Below are positions 42,420 through 51,916 of a DNA stretch of 64,000 nt, piece after piece. A model generated the notes under the pieces. The model ran no database searches. It saw only the letters and a program-made list of their open reading frames with translations, and was not told the origin of the DNA. The position numbers and the translations under genes are program-made. How positions within the stretch are numbered: the stretch's first letter is position 1; every line of letters begins with the position of its first letter. Source of the stretch: Telmatobacter sp049522315 (lineage in GTDB: Bacteria; Acidobacteriota; Terriglobia; Terriglobales; Acidobacteriaceae); the NCBI GenBank assembly GCA_049522315.1, contig JBEKNY010000012.1, positions 33,857 to 97,856 of the forward strand, given 5' to 3'.

Positions 42420-43292
42420 TTATTCCTGGGGCTTTACGCAAGCATCCAGGGCAAGAAACAGCTGAATTTCCGGGTCAGCGGATGCGAGAAAACCGTTGAG
42501 CGGACCGAAGAATTGCGCCCTGCCCTGATGCAAGAAGAGTACTGTGTCGGCGAGCATCTGTGCAAAACGCGTATCGTGCGTGACCACGATGCTGGTGAAA
42601 CCGAGTTGGCGCTTGAGCCGCTGAATCAGCCCGCCGAGACGGCGGGCAATGATGGGATCGACCATGGTGGTGGGTTCGTCATAGAGCACGATCTCAGGCT
42701 GCGCCGCCAGCGCGCGTGCCATGGCCACAGCACGCTTGCGTCCGGTGGAGAGACTGGCCGGCAAGGCATCCACTACATCTTCAGCGCCGACGAGGCCGAT
42801 CAACCGGTCGACGATCTGATCCACCTGATCGTCGGCTAAGCCGCCGCGCTCGCGCAGCGGAAAGGCGACATTCTCGCGCACGCTGAGCGAGTCGAACAAG
42901 GCTCCGTTTTGAAAGACCATGGTGACACGTTTGCGAATGGCGCGCAGACCCTCTTCGTCAAGGCCAGCGATCTCCTGCCCCTCGACGCGAATCGATCCAG
43001 AGTCGGACTTGAGAAAGCCCATAAGCAGGCGCAGCGAGACAGACTTTCCGACGCCGCTGCGGCCGAGAATGCAGAGGGTCTCGCCGCGACCCACCGAAAA
43101 ACTCACATTCTCGAGCACGGAATGACCATCGAAGCCAATCGAAACATTATCGAAAACGATAAGGGGCTGCGCGGAGGCAGGGGCCTGAGCCGGGGACGGT
43201 TCGGGCTCAACGTCGTCGCCGGCCAGTGCTTCGAGTTCCGCTTTCAACGGTTCCAAATGCTCCGGATCGGCGGGAGATTCGAACATCGCCAT
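42420..43292 (-). CDS. ABC transporter ATP-binding protein, MlaF-like
   Basis: A 290-residue cytoplasmic ATPase of the phospholipid/organic-solvent transport class. An acidic Pro/Ala-rich N-terminal extension of about 40 residues precedes the nucleotide-binding domain: Walker A CILGRSGVGKSVSLRLLMGF, Q-loop TMVFQNGALFDSLSVRENVA, signature LSTGRKRAVAMARAL (instead of the usual LSGG) and Walker B IVLYDEPTTMVDPI. The QNGALFDSL stretch is typical of MlaF/Ttg2A. The expected permease and MCE-domain partners are not adjacent, so they must be encoded elsewhere. Confidence 0.85.
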   Translation of the reverse strand: MAMFESPADPEHLEPLKAELEALAGDDVEPEPSPAQAPASAQPLIVFDNVSIGFDGHSVLENVSFSVGRGETLCILGRSGVGKSVSLRLLMGFLKSDSGSIRVEGQEIAGLDEEGLRAIRKRVTMVFQNGALFDSLSVRENVAFPLRERGGLADDQVDQIVDRLIGLVGAEDVVDALPASLSTGRKRAVAMARALAAQPEIVLYDEPTTMVDPIIARRLGGLIQRLKRQLGFTSIVVTHDTRFAQMLADTVLFLHQGRAQFFGPLNGFLASADPEIQLFLALDACVKPQE

Positions 43293-43418
43293 GCAACCAG
43301 CTTACGCGATGCCGCGCGCCAGCAGCGCCCTGGCGCGTTCAAGACCGGCAGGCGGATGCGAGAAGATGGGGGCACGGATCGTGACGCACAGGACACTCCT
43401 GCGCCCCCTCCGAGTGGC

Positions 43419-44789
43419 TTAGCCTCCCACTTCCTCGAGGAAGCGGATGAGCGATTGAATGCCCAACTCAAAATTCTTGAGGTGGAACTTTTCGTTGGGA
43501 GCATGAATATTGTCGTCGGGCAGACCGAAACCCATCATGACGCTCGGCGCGCCCAGGTGACGGTCGAAGTCGCCAACGATGGGAATGGAGCCGCCGGAGC
43601 GGATGAAGACCGTGTCCTTGCCCCAAACCTCGCGCAGGGCGCGCGTGGCGGCTTTGATATAGGGGTTGTCAACGCGGATCAGGCTGGGATCGCCGGAGTG
43701 GATCAGGCGCACCTCGACATCGACGCCGGCGGGAGCGATCTTTTCGACGTAGCTCTTGTAGAGAGCAAAGGTCCTGGCCGGGGTCATGCCTGGAACCAAG
43801 CGCATGGAGACTTTGGCCGATGCCTTGGCGGGGATGACGGTTTTGGCGCCAGCGCCAGTAAAACCGCCGGGCATGCCGTGTACGTCGAGCGTGGGGCGTG
43901 CCCAGGTGCGCTCGAGCACGCTGTAGCCGGCCTCGCCGACCAGTTGCTTGGAGCCAACTTCGGACTTACGATACTCCTCTTCGTCAAAGGGCAGGCTGCG
44001 CCAGGCGGCGAGTTCTTCGGCGCTGGGAGGAATAATGCCGTCATAGAAGCCGGGAATGAGGATGTGGCCGTTCCCGTCTTTGAGCCCGGCGATGATCTGC
44101 GCCAGCGCAACAAAGGGATTGGGCGCCGCGCCGCCATACATGCCGGAGTGGAGATCGGTTTTGGCGCCGCGAACTTCGATCTCGGTGTAGATCATGCCGC
44201 GGAGGCCGACGCAGAGCGTGGGCAGGCCGGGCGCGAAGAGCTCGGTGTCGGAGATCAGAGCAAAGTCGGTCTTGAGCTCCGGCGGCTTTGAGGCGACGTA
44301 GCTTTCAATACCTTCTCCACCCACCTCTTCATCGCCCTCAAAAAGGACGCGGACGTTCAGAGGCAGAGCGTGATTGGCGGCCATGAGGGATTCGAGGGCC
44401 TTGACCTGCGCCCATACCTGCCCCTTATCGTCGGCCGATCCTCGCGCGTAGAGATTGCCGTTGCGCTCGACCGGTTCGAAGGGCGGCGAGAGCCACTCGT
44501 CGAGCGGATCGACCGGCTGGACATCGTAGTGGCCATAAACCAGCACAGTTGGCTTACCCGCGGCGTGCAGCCAGTCGGCATAGACCAGCGGATGGACCAC
44601 GGTCTCGATCAGGCGCACGTGCTCCATGCCGATGCGCTTCAGCTCGGCGGCGAGCGCTTCGGCGGCCTTGAGGCAGTCGCCTTTGTGCTCGGGCAGAGTG
44701 GAGACGGAGGGAATGCGCAGCAGGGATTTCAACTCTTCGAGAAAACGGGGATGGTTTTGGCGGGCGTAGGCAACGGCAGAAGATGGCAT
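43419..44789 (-). CDS. M20-family dipeptidase/carboxypeptidase
   Basis: A 456-residue cytoplasmic zinc peptidase of the ArgE/DapE/carnosinase group. Metal-site motifs: TVLVYGHYDVQPVDP (His, then Asp downstream), YARGSADDKGQVWAQ (bridging Asp), VLFEGDEEVGGEGI (Glu-Glu) and LISDTELFAPGLPTL. The dimerisation domain contains KTDLHSGMYGGAAPNPF and a late HAPNEKFHLKNFELGI supplies the last His. It probably releases amino acids from dipeptides. The 126-bp spacer to the ABC gene downstream has no obvious terminator. Confidence 0.9.
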   Translation of the reverse strand: MPSSAVAYARQNHPRFLEELKSLLRIPSVSTLPEHKGDCLKAAEALAAELKRIGMEHVRLIETVVHPLVYADWLHAAGKPTVLVYGHYDVQPVDPLDEWLSPPFEPVERNGNLYARGSADDKGQVWAQVKALESLMAANHALPLNVRVLFEGDEEVGGEGIESYVASKPPELKTDFALISDTELFAPGLPTLCVGLRGMIYTEIEVRGAKTDLHSGMYGGAAPNPFVALAQIIAGLKDGNGHILIPGFYDGIIPPSAEELAAWRSLPFDEEEYRKSEVGSKQLVGEAGYSVLERTWARPTLDVHGMPGGFTGAGAKTVIPAKASAKVSMRLVPGMTPARTFALYKSYVEKIAPAGVDVEVRLIHSGDPSLIRVDNPYIKAATRALREVWGKDTVFIRSGGSIPIVGDFDRHLGAPSVMMGFGLPDDNIHAPNEKFHLKNFELGIQSLIRFLEEVGG

Positions 44790-44951
44790 GAATTCGCTCC
44801 CTTCGAAGAAGACAGACGGAACAGAGTATAGACCATGAGGGCGCCGGCGCCGCAGGCGCTGCGCCGTGGCAAACCCGCTTGACGAGGGCGCAGGGGACTA
44901 TTAACAGACCCATACAAAAAGGTAAGCTAGTGGGGAGAACGGGAAGCCCTC

Positions 44952-46358
44952 ATGCAGAACGCCGTAAAGGTGCTGATCGCCGAAGACGAGCCGAATGCGC
45001 TGGCAGGCTTGGCGGAGTTGATCTCCGGGTGGGGATACCGGACTGAAACGGCGCGCGATGGCGTGGAAGCGTGGGAAAAGGCGCTCAAGTGGGATCCGGC
45101 CATTGTGGTGACGGACCTGAAAATGCCGAGGCTGGACGGCATGGGGCTGCTGGCCAAGCTGGCCGAAGGCAGCGAGGGCCTGAGCGCGAACATGGCCGTG
45201 GTGGTGCTGACCGCCATGGGCTCGATTCAACTGGCCGTGGACGCCATGAAGCTGGGCGCATACGACTTTCTGCAAAAGCCGGTGGACGCCACGCGGCTGA
45301 AGACCATCCTGGCCAATGCAACACGGCAGCGGGAGACGGCGATCGAGCTGGAGGTGGCGCGGCGGCGGCTGCGGGAGTCGGGCGTGCTGGGCTCGCTGGT
45401 GGGCAGCTCGCGGCAGATGCGCGAGATCTTCACGCTGATCGAGCAGATCGCTCCGTCGAACGTGCCGGTACTGATCACCGGCGAAAGCGGAACGGGCAAG
45501 GAACTGGTGGCGCGCACACTTCACGACCTGAGCCCGCGCAAGGCGCGGCCGTTTGTGGCGGTGAACTGCGCGGCGATTCCGGAGACGCTGATCGAGAGCG
45601 AAATCTTTGGGCACGAGAAGGGCTCTTTCACGGGCGCGGTGGAGAGGAGGGCCGGCTGCTTCGAGCTGGCGTCGGGCGGAACGCTGCTGCTGGACGAGAT
45701 TGCCGAGATGCCGTCGGGGACGCAAGCCAAGCTGCTGCGCGTGCTGGAAGAGCGGAAGTTCCGGCGGCTGGGGGCGCGCAACGAAATGGACACGGACGTG
45801 CGCGTGCTGGCGGCGACGAACAGGGACCCGCGGAGCGCCAGCGCCGAGGGCCATCTACGCTCCGACCTCTACTACCGGCTCAACGTGTTTCAAATCCACA
45901 TGCCGCCGCTGCGCGAGCATATGGACGACCTGCCGCCTATGGTGGAGGCCATGGTGAGCGAGATGAACCAGAGGCACGGCCGCAAAGTCTCGGGCGTGGC
46001 GCCGTCCATGCTGGATCGGCTGATGGCCCACAGTTGGCCGGGGAACGCGCGCGAACTGCGCAACACGATCGAGCGGGCGGTGATTCTGTGTCCCGACGGC
46101 GCGCCGCTGGATGCGGGACACCTGCCGCAGGGATTCGGCAAAGATCAGGCGTCAGGCGCGCTGGCCTCGGACGGCAGCGCGATCACGGTGCGCGTGGGAG
46201 CAACGGTGGACGAGGCCGAACGGCTGCTCATCCTGCGCACGCTGGAGGTCACCGGGCAAAACAAGACACGCGCTGCGGAGATTCTGGGCGTAAGCCTGAA
46301 GACCCTGCACAACAAGCTCAAGGAGTACAGCCGGGAGCAGCAAAGCGCGGGGGCTTAA
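44952..46358 (+). CDS. Sigma-54-dependent response regulator (NtrC family)
   Basis: A 468-residue transcription activator. The receiver domain (residues 5-120) has the phosphorylated Asp at residue 55 in VVTDLKMPRLDG. The AAA+ domain follows, with ITGESGTGKELVARTLHDLS, the sigma-54 contact loop GHEKGSFTGAVERRAG (Ser in place of the first Ala of GAFTGA), and GGTLLLDEIAEMPSG. A Fis-type C-terminal HTH (NKTRAAEILGVSLKTLHNKL) binds enhancers. The sensor kinase follows 84 bp downstream, forming a two-component pair. Its targets must have sigma-54 promoters; none was found in the window. Confidence 0.94.
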   Translation: MQNAVKVLIAEDEPNALAGLAELISGWGYRTETARDGVEAWEKALKWDPAIVVTDLKMPRLDGMGLLAKLAEGSEGLSANMAVVVLTAMGSIQLAVDAMKLGAYDFLQKPVDATRLKTILANATRQRETAIELEVARRRLRESGVLGSLVGSSRQMREIFTLIEQIAPSNVPVLITGESGTGKELVARTLHDLSPRKARPFVAVNCAAIPETLIESEIFGHEKGSFTGAVERRAGCFELASGGTLLLDEIAEMPSGTQAKLLRVLEERKFRRLGARNEMDTDVRVLAATNRDPRSASAEGHLRSDLYYRLNVFQIHMPPLREHMDDLPPMVEAMVSEMNQRHGRKVSGVAPSMLDRLMAHSWPGNARELRNTIERAVILCPDGAPLDAGHLPQGFGKDQASGALASDGSAITVRVGATVDEAERLLILRTLEVTGQNKTRAAEILGVSLKTLHNKLKEYSREQQSAGA

Positions 46359-46442
46359 CTGCACGATGCCCAGACCCTGTGCGCGCGAGGACGCGACTAA
46401 GGCCGTGCCCTGACGCGGCATGGGACAAAGAATCGGCGAACC

Positions 46443-48407
46443 ATGCACCTGAAGACTAAACTCGTGCTGGCAATCACCGCCCTGGTGTTCCTCATCGCCG
46501 GGATGGTTTCGCTGGTGTACGTCCACCAACTGGTGAAAGCAGCGGTGCTGGAGACCTATGGCACCAACCAGATGGTGGCCGATCAGGTGCGGTACGCGCT
46601 GCAGAATGCGCTGGAGGCCGGGCTCAAGGACCGCACGGTGGATCCTAACGATCCGGGCGAATTGCGCGCGCTGGTGGCCGAAACAGTGCAAAACGATCCG
46701 GTTCTCCAATCGGCGCTGACGGCGGTGAACCGGTATTCGCTCACGGTTTACGACGTGAACATCGCCGACAGCCAGGGCTCCGTGCTGTTGAGCACGAATC
46801 ACGACAACGAGGGCAAGCCGCTGCTCTCGCGCCCCAACTATACGCAACTGCTCAAAGCCGGCCCCGTTGGGATGATGATGCAGGTCTTCGGCAAGCCCAA
46901 GGTTTTCGATGTGGTGGCGCCGCTCGAAAACAACGGCAAGCTCTTTGCTACGGTCAACGTGGGAATCCATACGCGGCTGCTGCGTGCCGTCTACGAGCCG
47001 CTGCTGAGAAAGGCATTCTGGCTCATGGGGTTTGCGTTGATTGCGGCGCTGCTAGCGGCTTTTCTTTTGAGTAACCTCGCGCTGCGGCCCATGACGGAGA
47101 TCAGCCGCCAGCTCGACCGCCTGACCGCGGCCGGAGGAGGGCCGGTTGAGGAGGCAGCGGCGAAGAATCAGGACGTGGCGGCGCTGGTCTCCACCAAGAT
47201 CGAGAAGATCGGGCAGCGCATGCGCAATGTGGAGGAGGTGTACTCCGCGCTGCGGGAGAATCTGGACCAGATACTGGGCAACCTGCAGGACGGAATCCTG
47301 CTGTTCACCGAAGACAAGCGCGCGGTGCTGGTGTCGGAGGCGGCGCGAAGGTTTCTCCAGGTGGATCGCGACAGCACTTTGGGGCGGCACGCGAGCGAGA
47401 TCTTCGACAGCTCCACGGTGCTGGGCCGGTCGCTGAGAGAAACGATCGATGCCGGCGCGAACATGGTGAAAGAGGAGATTCGTACGGAAAATGGGCGGCG
47501 GATCGAGGCCTCGGTGGATTTTATCTACGACGACGAATCGCACCGGGGGCTGGGCGCGCTGGTGACGCTGCACGATCTGGAGTCGGCGGCGGAGATCGAA
47601 TCGGAGCTGGAGCTTTCCCGGCGCATGGCGGCGATCGGCCGGCTAACCTCGGGCGTGGGTCACGAGGTAAAGAATCCCATCAACGCGATCGTAGTGCACC
47701 TGGAGCTGCTGAAAGCGAAGCTGGGCGAATCGGAAGGTCCCGCGTCCAGACACCTGGAAGTGATCGAGGCGGAGATCCGCCGGCTGGACCGCGTGGTGCA
47801 GACGCTGGTGGACTTCTCCCGGCCGGTGGAGCTGCAACTGCGCGAGCAGGACCTTCGCCCGGTTATCGGCGACGTGCTGGCTTTGGCCTCCGACGAGCTG
47901 TCGATGCGCCGCGTCACTCTGATCACGCGCATGCCGAAGGAGCCGCTGATCGCCAACGTCGATGCGGATTTGCTGAAGCAGGCTGCGCTCAACGTGATCC
48001 AGAACGGCGCGCAGGCCATGCCGGAAGGCGGGCGGCTGGAAGTGACACTCGAAGGAGAACAGAGCGGCGAAGAAAACCGCCCGCCGGCGCGGCCGGACGG
48101 CGGCGGATGGGGGCATCCGGCTGCGCACGCGGCTGTGTTGCGCGTCGCCGATGAGGGGCCCGGCATTCCCGATGAACTCCGCGAGAAAATCTTCGATTTG
48201 TACTTCACCACAAAGGCTGGCGGCAGCGGCATCGGCCTGGCGATGACCTATCGCATCTTACAGTTACACCACGGGAGCGTCGAAGTACAATCGAGGCAAG
48301 GCCGTGGCACGGAATTCCGGCTGCGAATTCCACTTGCCGCCGCGGACCGGGGACGCCGGAACCTGCAGCCGGCGATGGTTGAACGCGAAAAGGGGATGGG
48401 GGAATGA
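46443..48407 (+). CDS. Membrane sensor histidine kinase (NtrB-like)
   Basis: A 654-residue kinase. Two transmembrane helices (LVLAITALVFLIAGMVSLVY and a second near residues 185-207) bound a periplasmic sensing domain of about 155 residues. A HAMP-like linker and a PAS domain (LDQILGNLQDGILLFTEDKR) lead to the HisKA domain with the phospho-acceptor in SGVGHEVKNPINAIVVHLEL. The ATPase domain has N-box NVIQNGAQAMPEGG, DEGPGIP and GGSGIGLAMTY. It should phosphorylate the NtrC-type regulator encoded just upstream. Its stop overlaps the next gene by 4 bases. Confidence 0.93.
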   Translation: MHLKTKLVLAITALVFLIAGMVSLVYVHQLVKAAVLETYGTNQMVADQVRYALQNALEAGLKDRTVDPNDPGELRALVAETVQNDPVLQSALTAVNRYSLTVYDVNIADSQGSVLLSTNHDNEGKPLLSRPNYTQLLKAGPVGMMMQVFGKPKVFDVVAPLENNGKLFATVNVGIHTRLLRAVYEPLLRKAFWLMGFALIAALLAAFLLSNLALRPMTEISRQLDRLTAAGGGPVEEAAAKNQDVAALVSTKIEKIGQRMRNVEEVYSALRENLDQILGNLQDGILLFTEDKRAVLVSEAARRFLQVDRDSTLGRHASEIFDSSTVLGRSLRETIDAGANMVKEEIRTENGRRIEASVDFIYDDESHRGLGALVTLHDLESAAEIESELELSRRMAAIGRLTSGVGHEVKNPINAIVVHLELLKAKLGESEGPASRHLEVIEAEIRRLDRVVQTLVDFSRPVELQLREQDLRPVIGDVLALASDELSMRRVTLITRMPKEPLIANVDADLLKQAALNVIQNGAQAMPEGGRLEVTLEGEQSGEENRPPARPDGGGWGHPAAHAAVLRVADEGPGIPDELREKIFDLYFTTKAGGSGIGLAMTYRILQLHHGSVEVQSRQGRGTEFRLRIPLAAADRGRRNLQPAMVEREKGMGE

Positions 48408-48958
48408 GGTCGCCGACCAAGTGCGCCGCGTGGCTGTTGACGCTTGTGCTCACCGGCTGTTCTCACCTGCCCTTTCACAAGACACCGCCGCCGCCTGTGA
48501 CCCTCGCGCCCCCGATCAAGCCTTCACAGCCGCTTCAAGTTGCTTCCGTCAAGCTGCCGCCTTCCGATCTCCTGATTCCCGGCAAACCGATCTACAACAT
48601 GAGGGAGCACGCTGAGTCGATCAAGCAGTCTGCCAAGCACAGGAGGCCGGCGAATCCGCAGGAAGCTCCCAGTACGACGGAGGCGGCCGCAAGTCCGAGC
48701 GCGGCCGTAAGCGCCATTGGCGAGCTTTCCTCGGGCGACCCCGGCAGCCTTCGCCGCCAGACGGAGGACTCGATAGCCGCCATTGAAAGGGGGCTCAACA
48801 GCATCAACTACACCTTGAGCGATGCCGATCAGAAGACCACCGGCCATATAAGGGAGTTCCTGAAGCAGGCCAGGGCGGCGCTCGCCTCAGGCGACGTGGA
48901 CGGAGCGCAGACGCTGGCTGCCAAGGCCAAGGTTCTGCTGGACGGGCTGACCAAATAG
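48404..48958 (+). CDS. Putative lipoprotein linked to a two-component system
   Basis: A 184-residue protein with a short lipoprotein signal (CAAWLLTLVLTGCSHLPF, lipobox LTGC). A Pro-rich stretch follows, and then a helical C-terminal region (SLRRQTEDSIAAIERGLNSI, then QARAALASGDVDGAQTLAAK) resembling a single TPR or SHi-type helical hairpin. The 4-base ATGA overlap with the kinase gene indicates coupling, so it may help the kinase sense the envelope or be part of its output. No known family recognised. Confidence 0.7.
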   Translation: MRSPTKCAAWLLTLVLTGCSHLPFHKTPPPPVTLAPPIKPSQPLQVASVKLPPSDLLIPGKPIYNMREHAESIKQSAKHRRPANPQEAPSTTEAAASPSAAVSAIGELSSGDPGSLRRQTEDSIAAIERGLNSINYTLSDADQKTTGHIREFLKQARAALASGDVDGAQTLAAKAKVLLDGLTK

Positions 48959-48981
48959 AACCACGCTCTGCCGCTTTGTTC

Positions 48982-49854
48982 CTATAACTCACCCCAACTG
49001 AGCTTGCTGCGTAAGGCATCAAAGAAGCCCGTATCGCCGAGGCGGATGAGCTTGACGGTGCGGCTGGAGCGGCAGCAGCGCACCTCGTCGCCGCGGCGAA
49101 GCTCGACACCCTGCTGTCCGTCGATGGTGAGCAAGGCGACGTTGGGAACGCCCTCCACGCGCACCGTGAGCGACGCGTCGCCACGCACGACGATGGGCCG
49201 AAGCGTAAGCAGGTGAGGACAGATGGGCGTGACCACCATGGCGTCGACATCGGGAGTGAGGATGGGGCCGTTGGCGGCGAGGGTGTAGGCGGTCGAACCC
49301 GTGGGAGTTGACACAATCACGCCGTCGGCGCGGAAGCGGGCGACGCTCTTGCCATCCAGCTCCACGGCAAACTCCCCCATGCGGGCGATGTCGCCTTTGG
49401 AAACGACAATTTCGTTGAGCGCGTCAAAACTCGCGATTTCGGCGCTCGCGGCCTGCGCGTCCTGCCGCCACAGCGCAGCGTGAAGCATGGACCGCTCGTC
49501 GAGGCTGTGGCAGCCGGTGCACCAGTTCTCCAGAGTTGCGTAGAGGTCGGCGAGGCGAACTTCCGTAAGGAAGCCGAGGAAACCAAGATTCACGCTGAGG
49601 ATGGGGGTGCCGACGGTGGCAAAGATGCGCGCGGCGGCCAGCAACGTGCCATCGCCGCCCAGAACGATGACCAGTCCCGGCGATTGCGAAGGCAGATCCG
49701 CGCGAGCCACGGAAGGCGCGGCATCAGTATAGGCGCCGCCTTCGCGATCGAGCACCGGATCGTAACCGTGCCGGCGCAGCCAGGCGACCAACTCGGGCAC
49801 GAGCCGCTTGAGCTCCTCCCGGTGTGGTTTGCAAACGATGGCGACGCAGGTCAT
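48982..49854 (-). CDS. nadK: NAD+ kinase
   Basis: A 290-residue ATP-dependent kinase that phosphorylates NAD+ to NADP+. The GGDGT motif is in LVIVLGGDGTLLAAARIFAT, followed by SVNLGFLGFLTEV and the conserved GSTAYTLAANGPILTP. Complete and of normal length. It converges on the lipoprotein gene with a 23-bp gap. The tlyA gene lies 48 bp upstream on the same strand, as in the nadK-tlyA cluster of many bacteria. Confidence 0.95.
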   Translation of the reverse strand: MTCVAIVCKPHREELKRLVPELVAWLRRHGYDPVLDREGGAYTDAAPSVARADLPSQSPGLVIVLGGDGTLLAAARIFATVGTPILSVNLGFLGFLTEVRLADLYATLENWCTGCHSLDERSMLHAALWRQDAQAASAEIASFDALNEIVVSKGDIARMGEFAVELDGKSVARFRADGVIVSTPTGSTAYTLAANGPILTPDVDAMVVTPICPHLLTLRPIVVRGDASLTVRVEGVPNVALLTIDGQQGVELRRGDEVRCCRSSRTVKLIRLGDTGFFDALRSKLSWGEL

Positions 49855-49902
49855 GCGTCTCAGTGTAATGGATCCGGCCGGGACCCCACTCCACTAGCTC
49901 CG

Positions 49903-50709
49903 TTAGCTCCGCCTAGCGTAGAGCAGGAACTCCCGGTTGCCCTCGGCGCCGGTGATGGGCGATGGGATGGTCCCCACGACCTGCCAATCCAGCGAGCGCA
50001 CGCACTGCGTGACCCTGTCGATCGCCAGTTCGTGCGCCTGAGGATCGCGCACAATGCCGCCCTTGCCCACATGCTCGCGCCCGGACTCGAATTGCGGCTT
50101 GACCAGGACGACGGCCTCGGCCAGCGCGGGCGCCGCAGCCAGAACGGCGGGGAGCACGAGCGTTGCCGAGATAAACGAGACGTCCATGACGAGGAGCGTG
50201 CTTTCTTGGCCTTGATCCGGCTGCTCGAGCGAGCCCGGCTGGAGCAGACGCGCGTTGGTGCGTTCCAGCAGGCGTACACGCGCATCGTTGCGCAGCCCGA
50301 GGTCGATTTGTCCGAAGCCGGTGTCAATGGCGGTGACCAGCGCGGCACCGTGCTGCAGCAGGCAGTCAGTGAATCCGCCGGTCGAGGCGCCTACATCGAG
50401 GCAGGCGCGGCCTGCGACCTGAATTTGCCAGTGCTCCAGCGCCGCGGCCAGCTTCAATCCGCCGCGGCTGACGTATGGCTGGTCCTCGCCCAGCAGGCGA
50501 ACAGCGGAATCGGCCGGAACCGCCGTTCCCGGCTTGTCGATCTTCTGTTCCCGCACCAGAACCCGCCCGGCAAGGATGAGCGCGCGAGCGCGTTCGCGGC
50601 TGGGAGTAAGGCCCCGCGCGACGAGCAGCAGGTCGATTCGCGTTTTCCCAGGCCGCGTTTTTTCGGGGCGCGTTTTTTCCGGGTTCGAATCTTCGTTCGC
50701 CGCGGCCAC
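49903..50709 (-). CDS. tlyA: TlyA-family rRNA 2'-O-methyltransferase
   Basis: A 268-residue protein with an N-terminal S4 RNA-binding domain (RIDLLLVARGLTPSRERARA) and an FtsJ-type SAM-methyltransferase domain (CLDVGASTGGFTDCLLQHGA, DVSFISATLVLPAV, LVKPQFESGREHVGKGGIVR). Mycobacterial TlyA methylates 16S and 23S rRNA and sets capreomycin sensitivity. GTG 50709 is chosen because AGAGGTG precedes it; the frame extends to 50880 without signals. The N-terminus carries a small KTRPEKTRPGKTR repeat. Confidence 0.9.
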   Translation of the reverse strand: MAAANEDSNPEKTRPEKTRPGKTRIDLLLVARGLTPSRERARALILAGRVLVREQKIDKPGTAVPADSAVRLLGEDQPYVSRGGLKLAAALEHWQIQVAGRACLDVGASTGGFTDCLLQHGAALVTAIDTGFGQIDLGLRNDARVRLLERTNARLLQPGSLEQPDQGQESTLLVMDVSFISATLVLPAVLAAAPALAEAVVLVKPQFESGREHVGKGGIVRDPQAHELAIDRVTQCVRSLDWQVVGTIPSPITGAEGNREFLLYARRS

Positions 50710-50800
50710 GTTAAAGCACCTCTGGCATTGAATGTACAAGGAATGGCTGCCGCCGCGCGGAACAGCGCGGGGACCCGCAGCATGCGCTGTTGCGGCGGCG

Positions 50801-51916
50801 CTATCCGCTGCTTGCGGAGACGGGCTGCCTGTGCGCATGAGCGGGAGAAGCGGCCTTCTTCTTCGGAATGCCGTGCTCATGGCAGTCAGTGCATTTGACC
50901 CAGTGAACGTTGTGCCTGCTCGCGGCGCTTAAGAAGGTCGTATCCATCTTCTCGACGTCGATACCGCAATGGGACATCTGCGGGTGACAGGTCTTGCATG
51001 AGGCGCGCGCATTCTCGTTGTGGCCGTTATGGCAGGAGAAGCAGCTCAGGCCCTCGTGGACGCCCATCGGCGTGCGATCGTCACCCGAGCCCGCCTGCGT
51101 TCCCCAGGAATTTGCCGCCGCGACAGACCCCGCATCGGGCGCTCGCGGCGCGTGGCATTGGTAGCAGATTCCCTGCCGCGGATCCGGGCTCACGTGAAGC
51201 GCGCGAGGACCGTCGTAGAGCTGCGGAATGGCGAGGCCGGCCGCAGCAAAGTGCAATCTCTCGCGCCGGTCGTAGAAGGCAAGCGAAACGGGGACGGCCG
51301 GGCCGGCCACCGAAATGCGCTCGGCCGGCATTGTCTCAACTGCGCCTTCACGATGAATCCAGTGGCAGGTCCCGCAGGGCATCGTGGGCTGATCGGCAAG
51401 TTTCGCGTGGACCAGGCGCCACGGGCCGACTGTGTTCTGAGGCTGCACCAGATCGCGAATCGACCCACCAAAGTACATGCCGTGGCAGCGAAGGCAGTCT
51501 TCCATCAAGGGGCGCGGCGAGTTTTGCGTGGGATGGGTAAAGATCTGCGTATAGGTGGCGCTGTGCGGACCTGCGTGCCATGCCGCGTACTCCTGTTGGT
51601 GGCAGCTGCGGCAGTCCGCCGTCATGGCCAGAACATCGACCTCGCGGAGCCGGATACTCTCAGGCCAGGTGCGCGTGAGGTGCACCCACGTATGCCGCAG
51701 CTTGGTGGGCAAGCCGGCGTCATGGCACTCCACGCAGCCCATCGCGCGGTGCGGCGAATCGTGCGCCTGAATCACGTAGGACTCCATCTCATGGCAGCTT
51801 GCGCAACCCTGACCGTGTTCTGACGAGTAGTAGGCCGATGCGCCAAAGACGCCGCCGAATGCCAGCAGGACCAGCGCTCCAGCGGCGATCGCGATCCGCA
51901 TGAAGAATCGCTTCAT
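50801..51916 (-). CDS. Membrane-anchored nonahaem cytochrome c
   Basis: A 371-residue protein with one N-terminal transmembrane helix (IAIAAGALVLLAFGGVFGAS) and nine CxxCH haem-c motifs: CASCH, CVECH, CRSCH, CLRCH, CGTCH, CYQCH, CFSCH, CKTCH and CTDCH. The N-terminal part resembles NapC/NrfH-type tetrahaem proteins. It is the last gene of a three-gene operon with a GMC dehydrogenase and its small subunit, and its ATG overlaps the dehydrogenase stop by 4 bases. It should carry electrons from the dehydrogenase to the quinone pool or to terminal acceptors in the periplasm. ATG 51916 is preferred over 52069. Confidence 0.9.
   Translation of the reverse strand: MKRFFMRIAIAAGALVLLAFGGVFGASAYYSSEHGQGCASCHEMESYVIQAHDSPHRAMGCVECHDAGLPTKLRHTWVHLTRTWPESIRLREVDVLAMTADCRSCHQQEYAAWHAGPHSATYTQIFTHPTQNSPRPLMEDCLRCHGMYFGGSIRDLVQPQNTVGPWRLVHAKLADQPTMPCGTCHWIHREGAVETMPAERISVAGPAVPVSLAFYDRRERLHFAAAGLAIPQLYDGPRALHVSPDPRQGICYQCHAPRAPDAGSVAAANSWGTQAGSGDDRTPMGVHEGLSCFSCHNGHNENARASCKTCHPQMSHCGIDVEKMDTTFLSAASRHNVHWVKCTDCHEHGIPKKKAASPAHAHRQPVSASSG

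Noticed and set aside
42909..44291. 460-codon plus-strand frame
   Set aside because: It is antisense to the ABC ATPase and dipeptidase genes and spans both.
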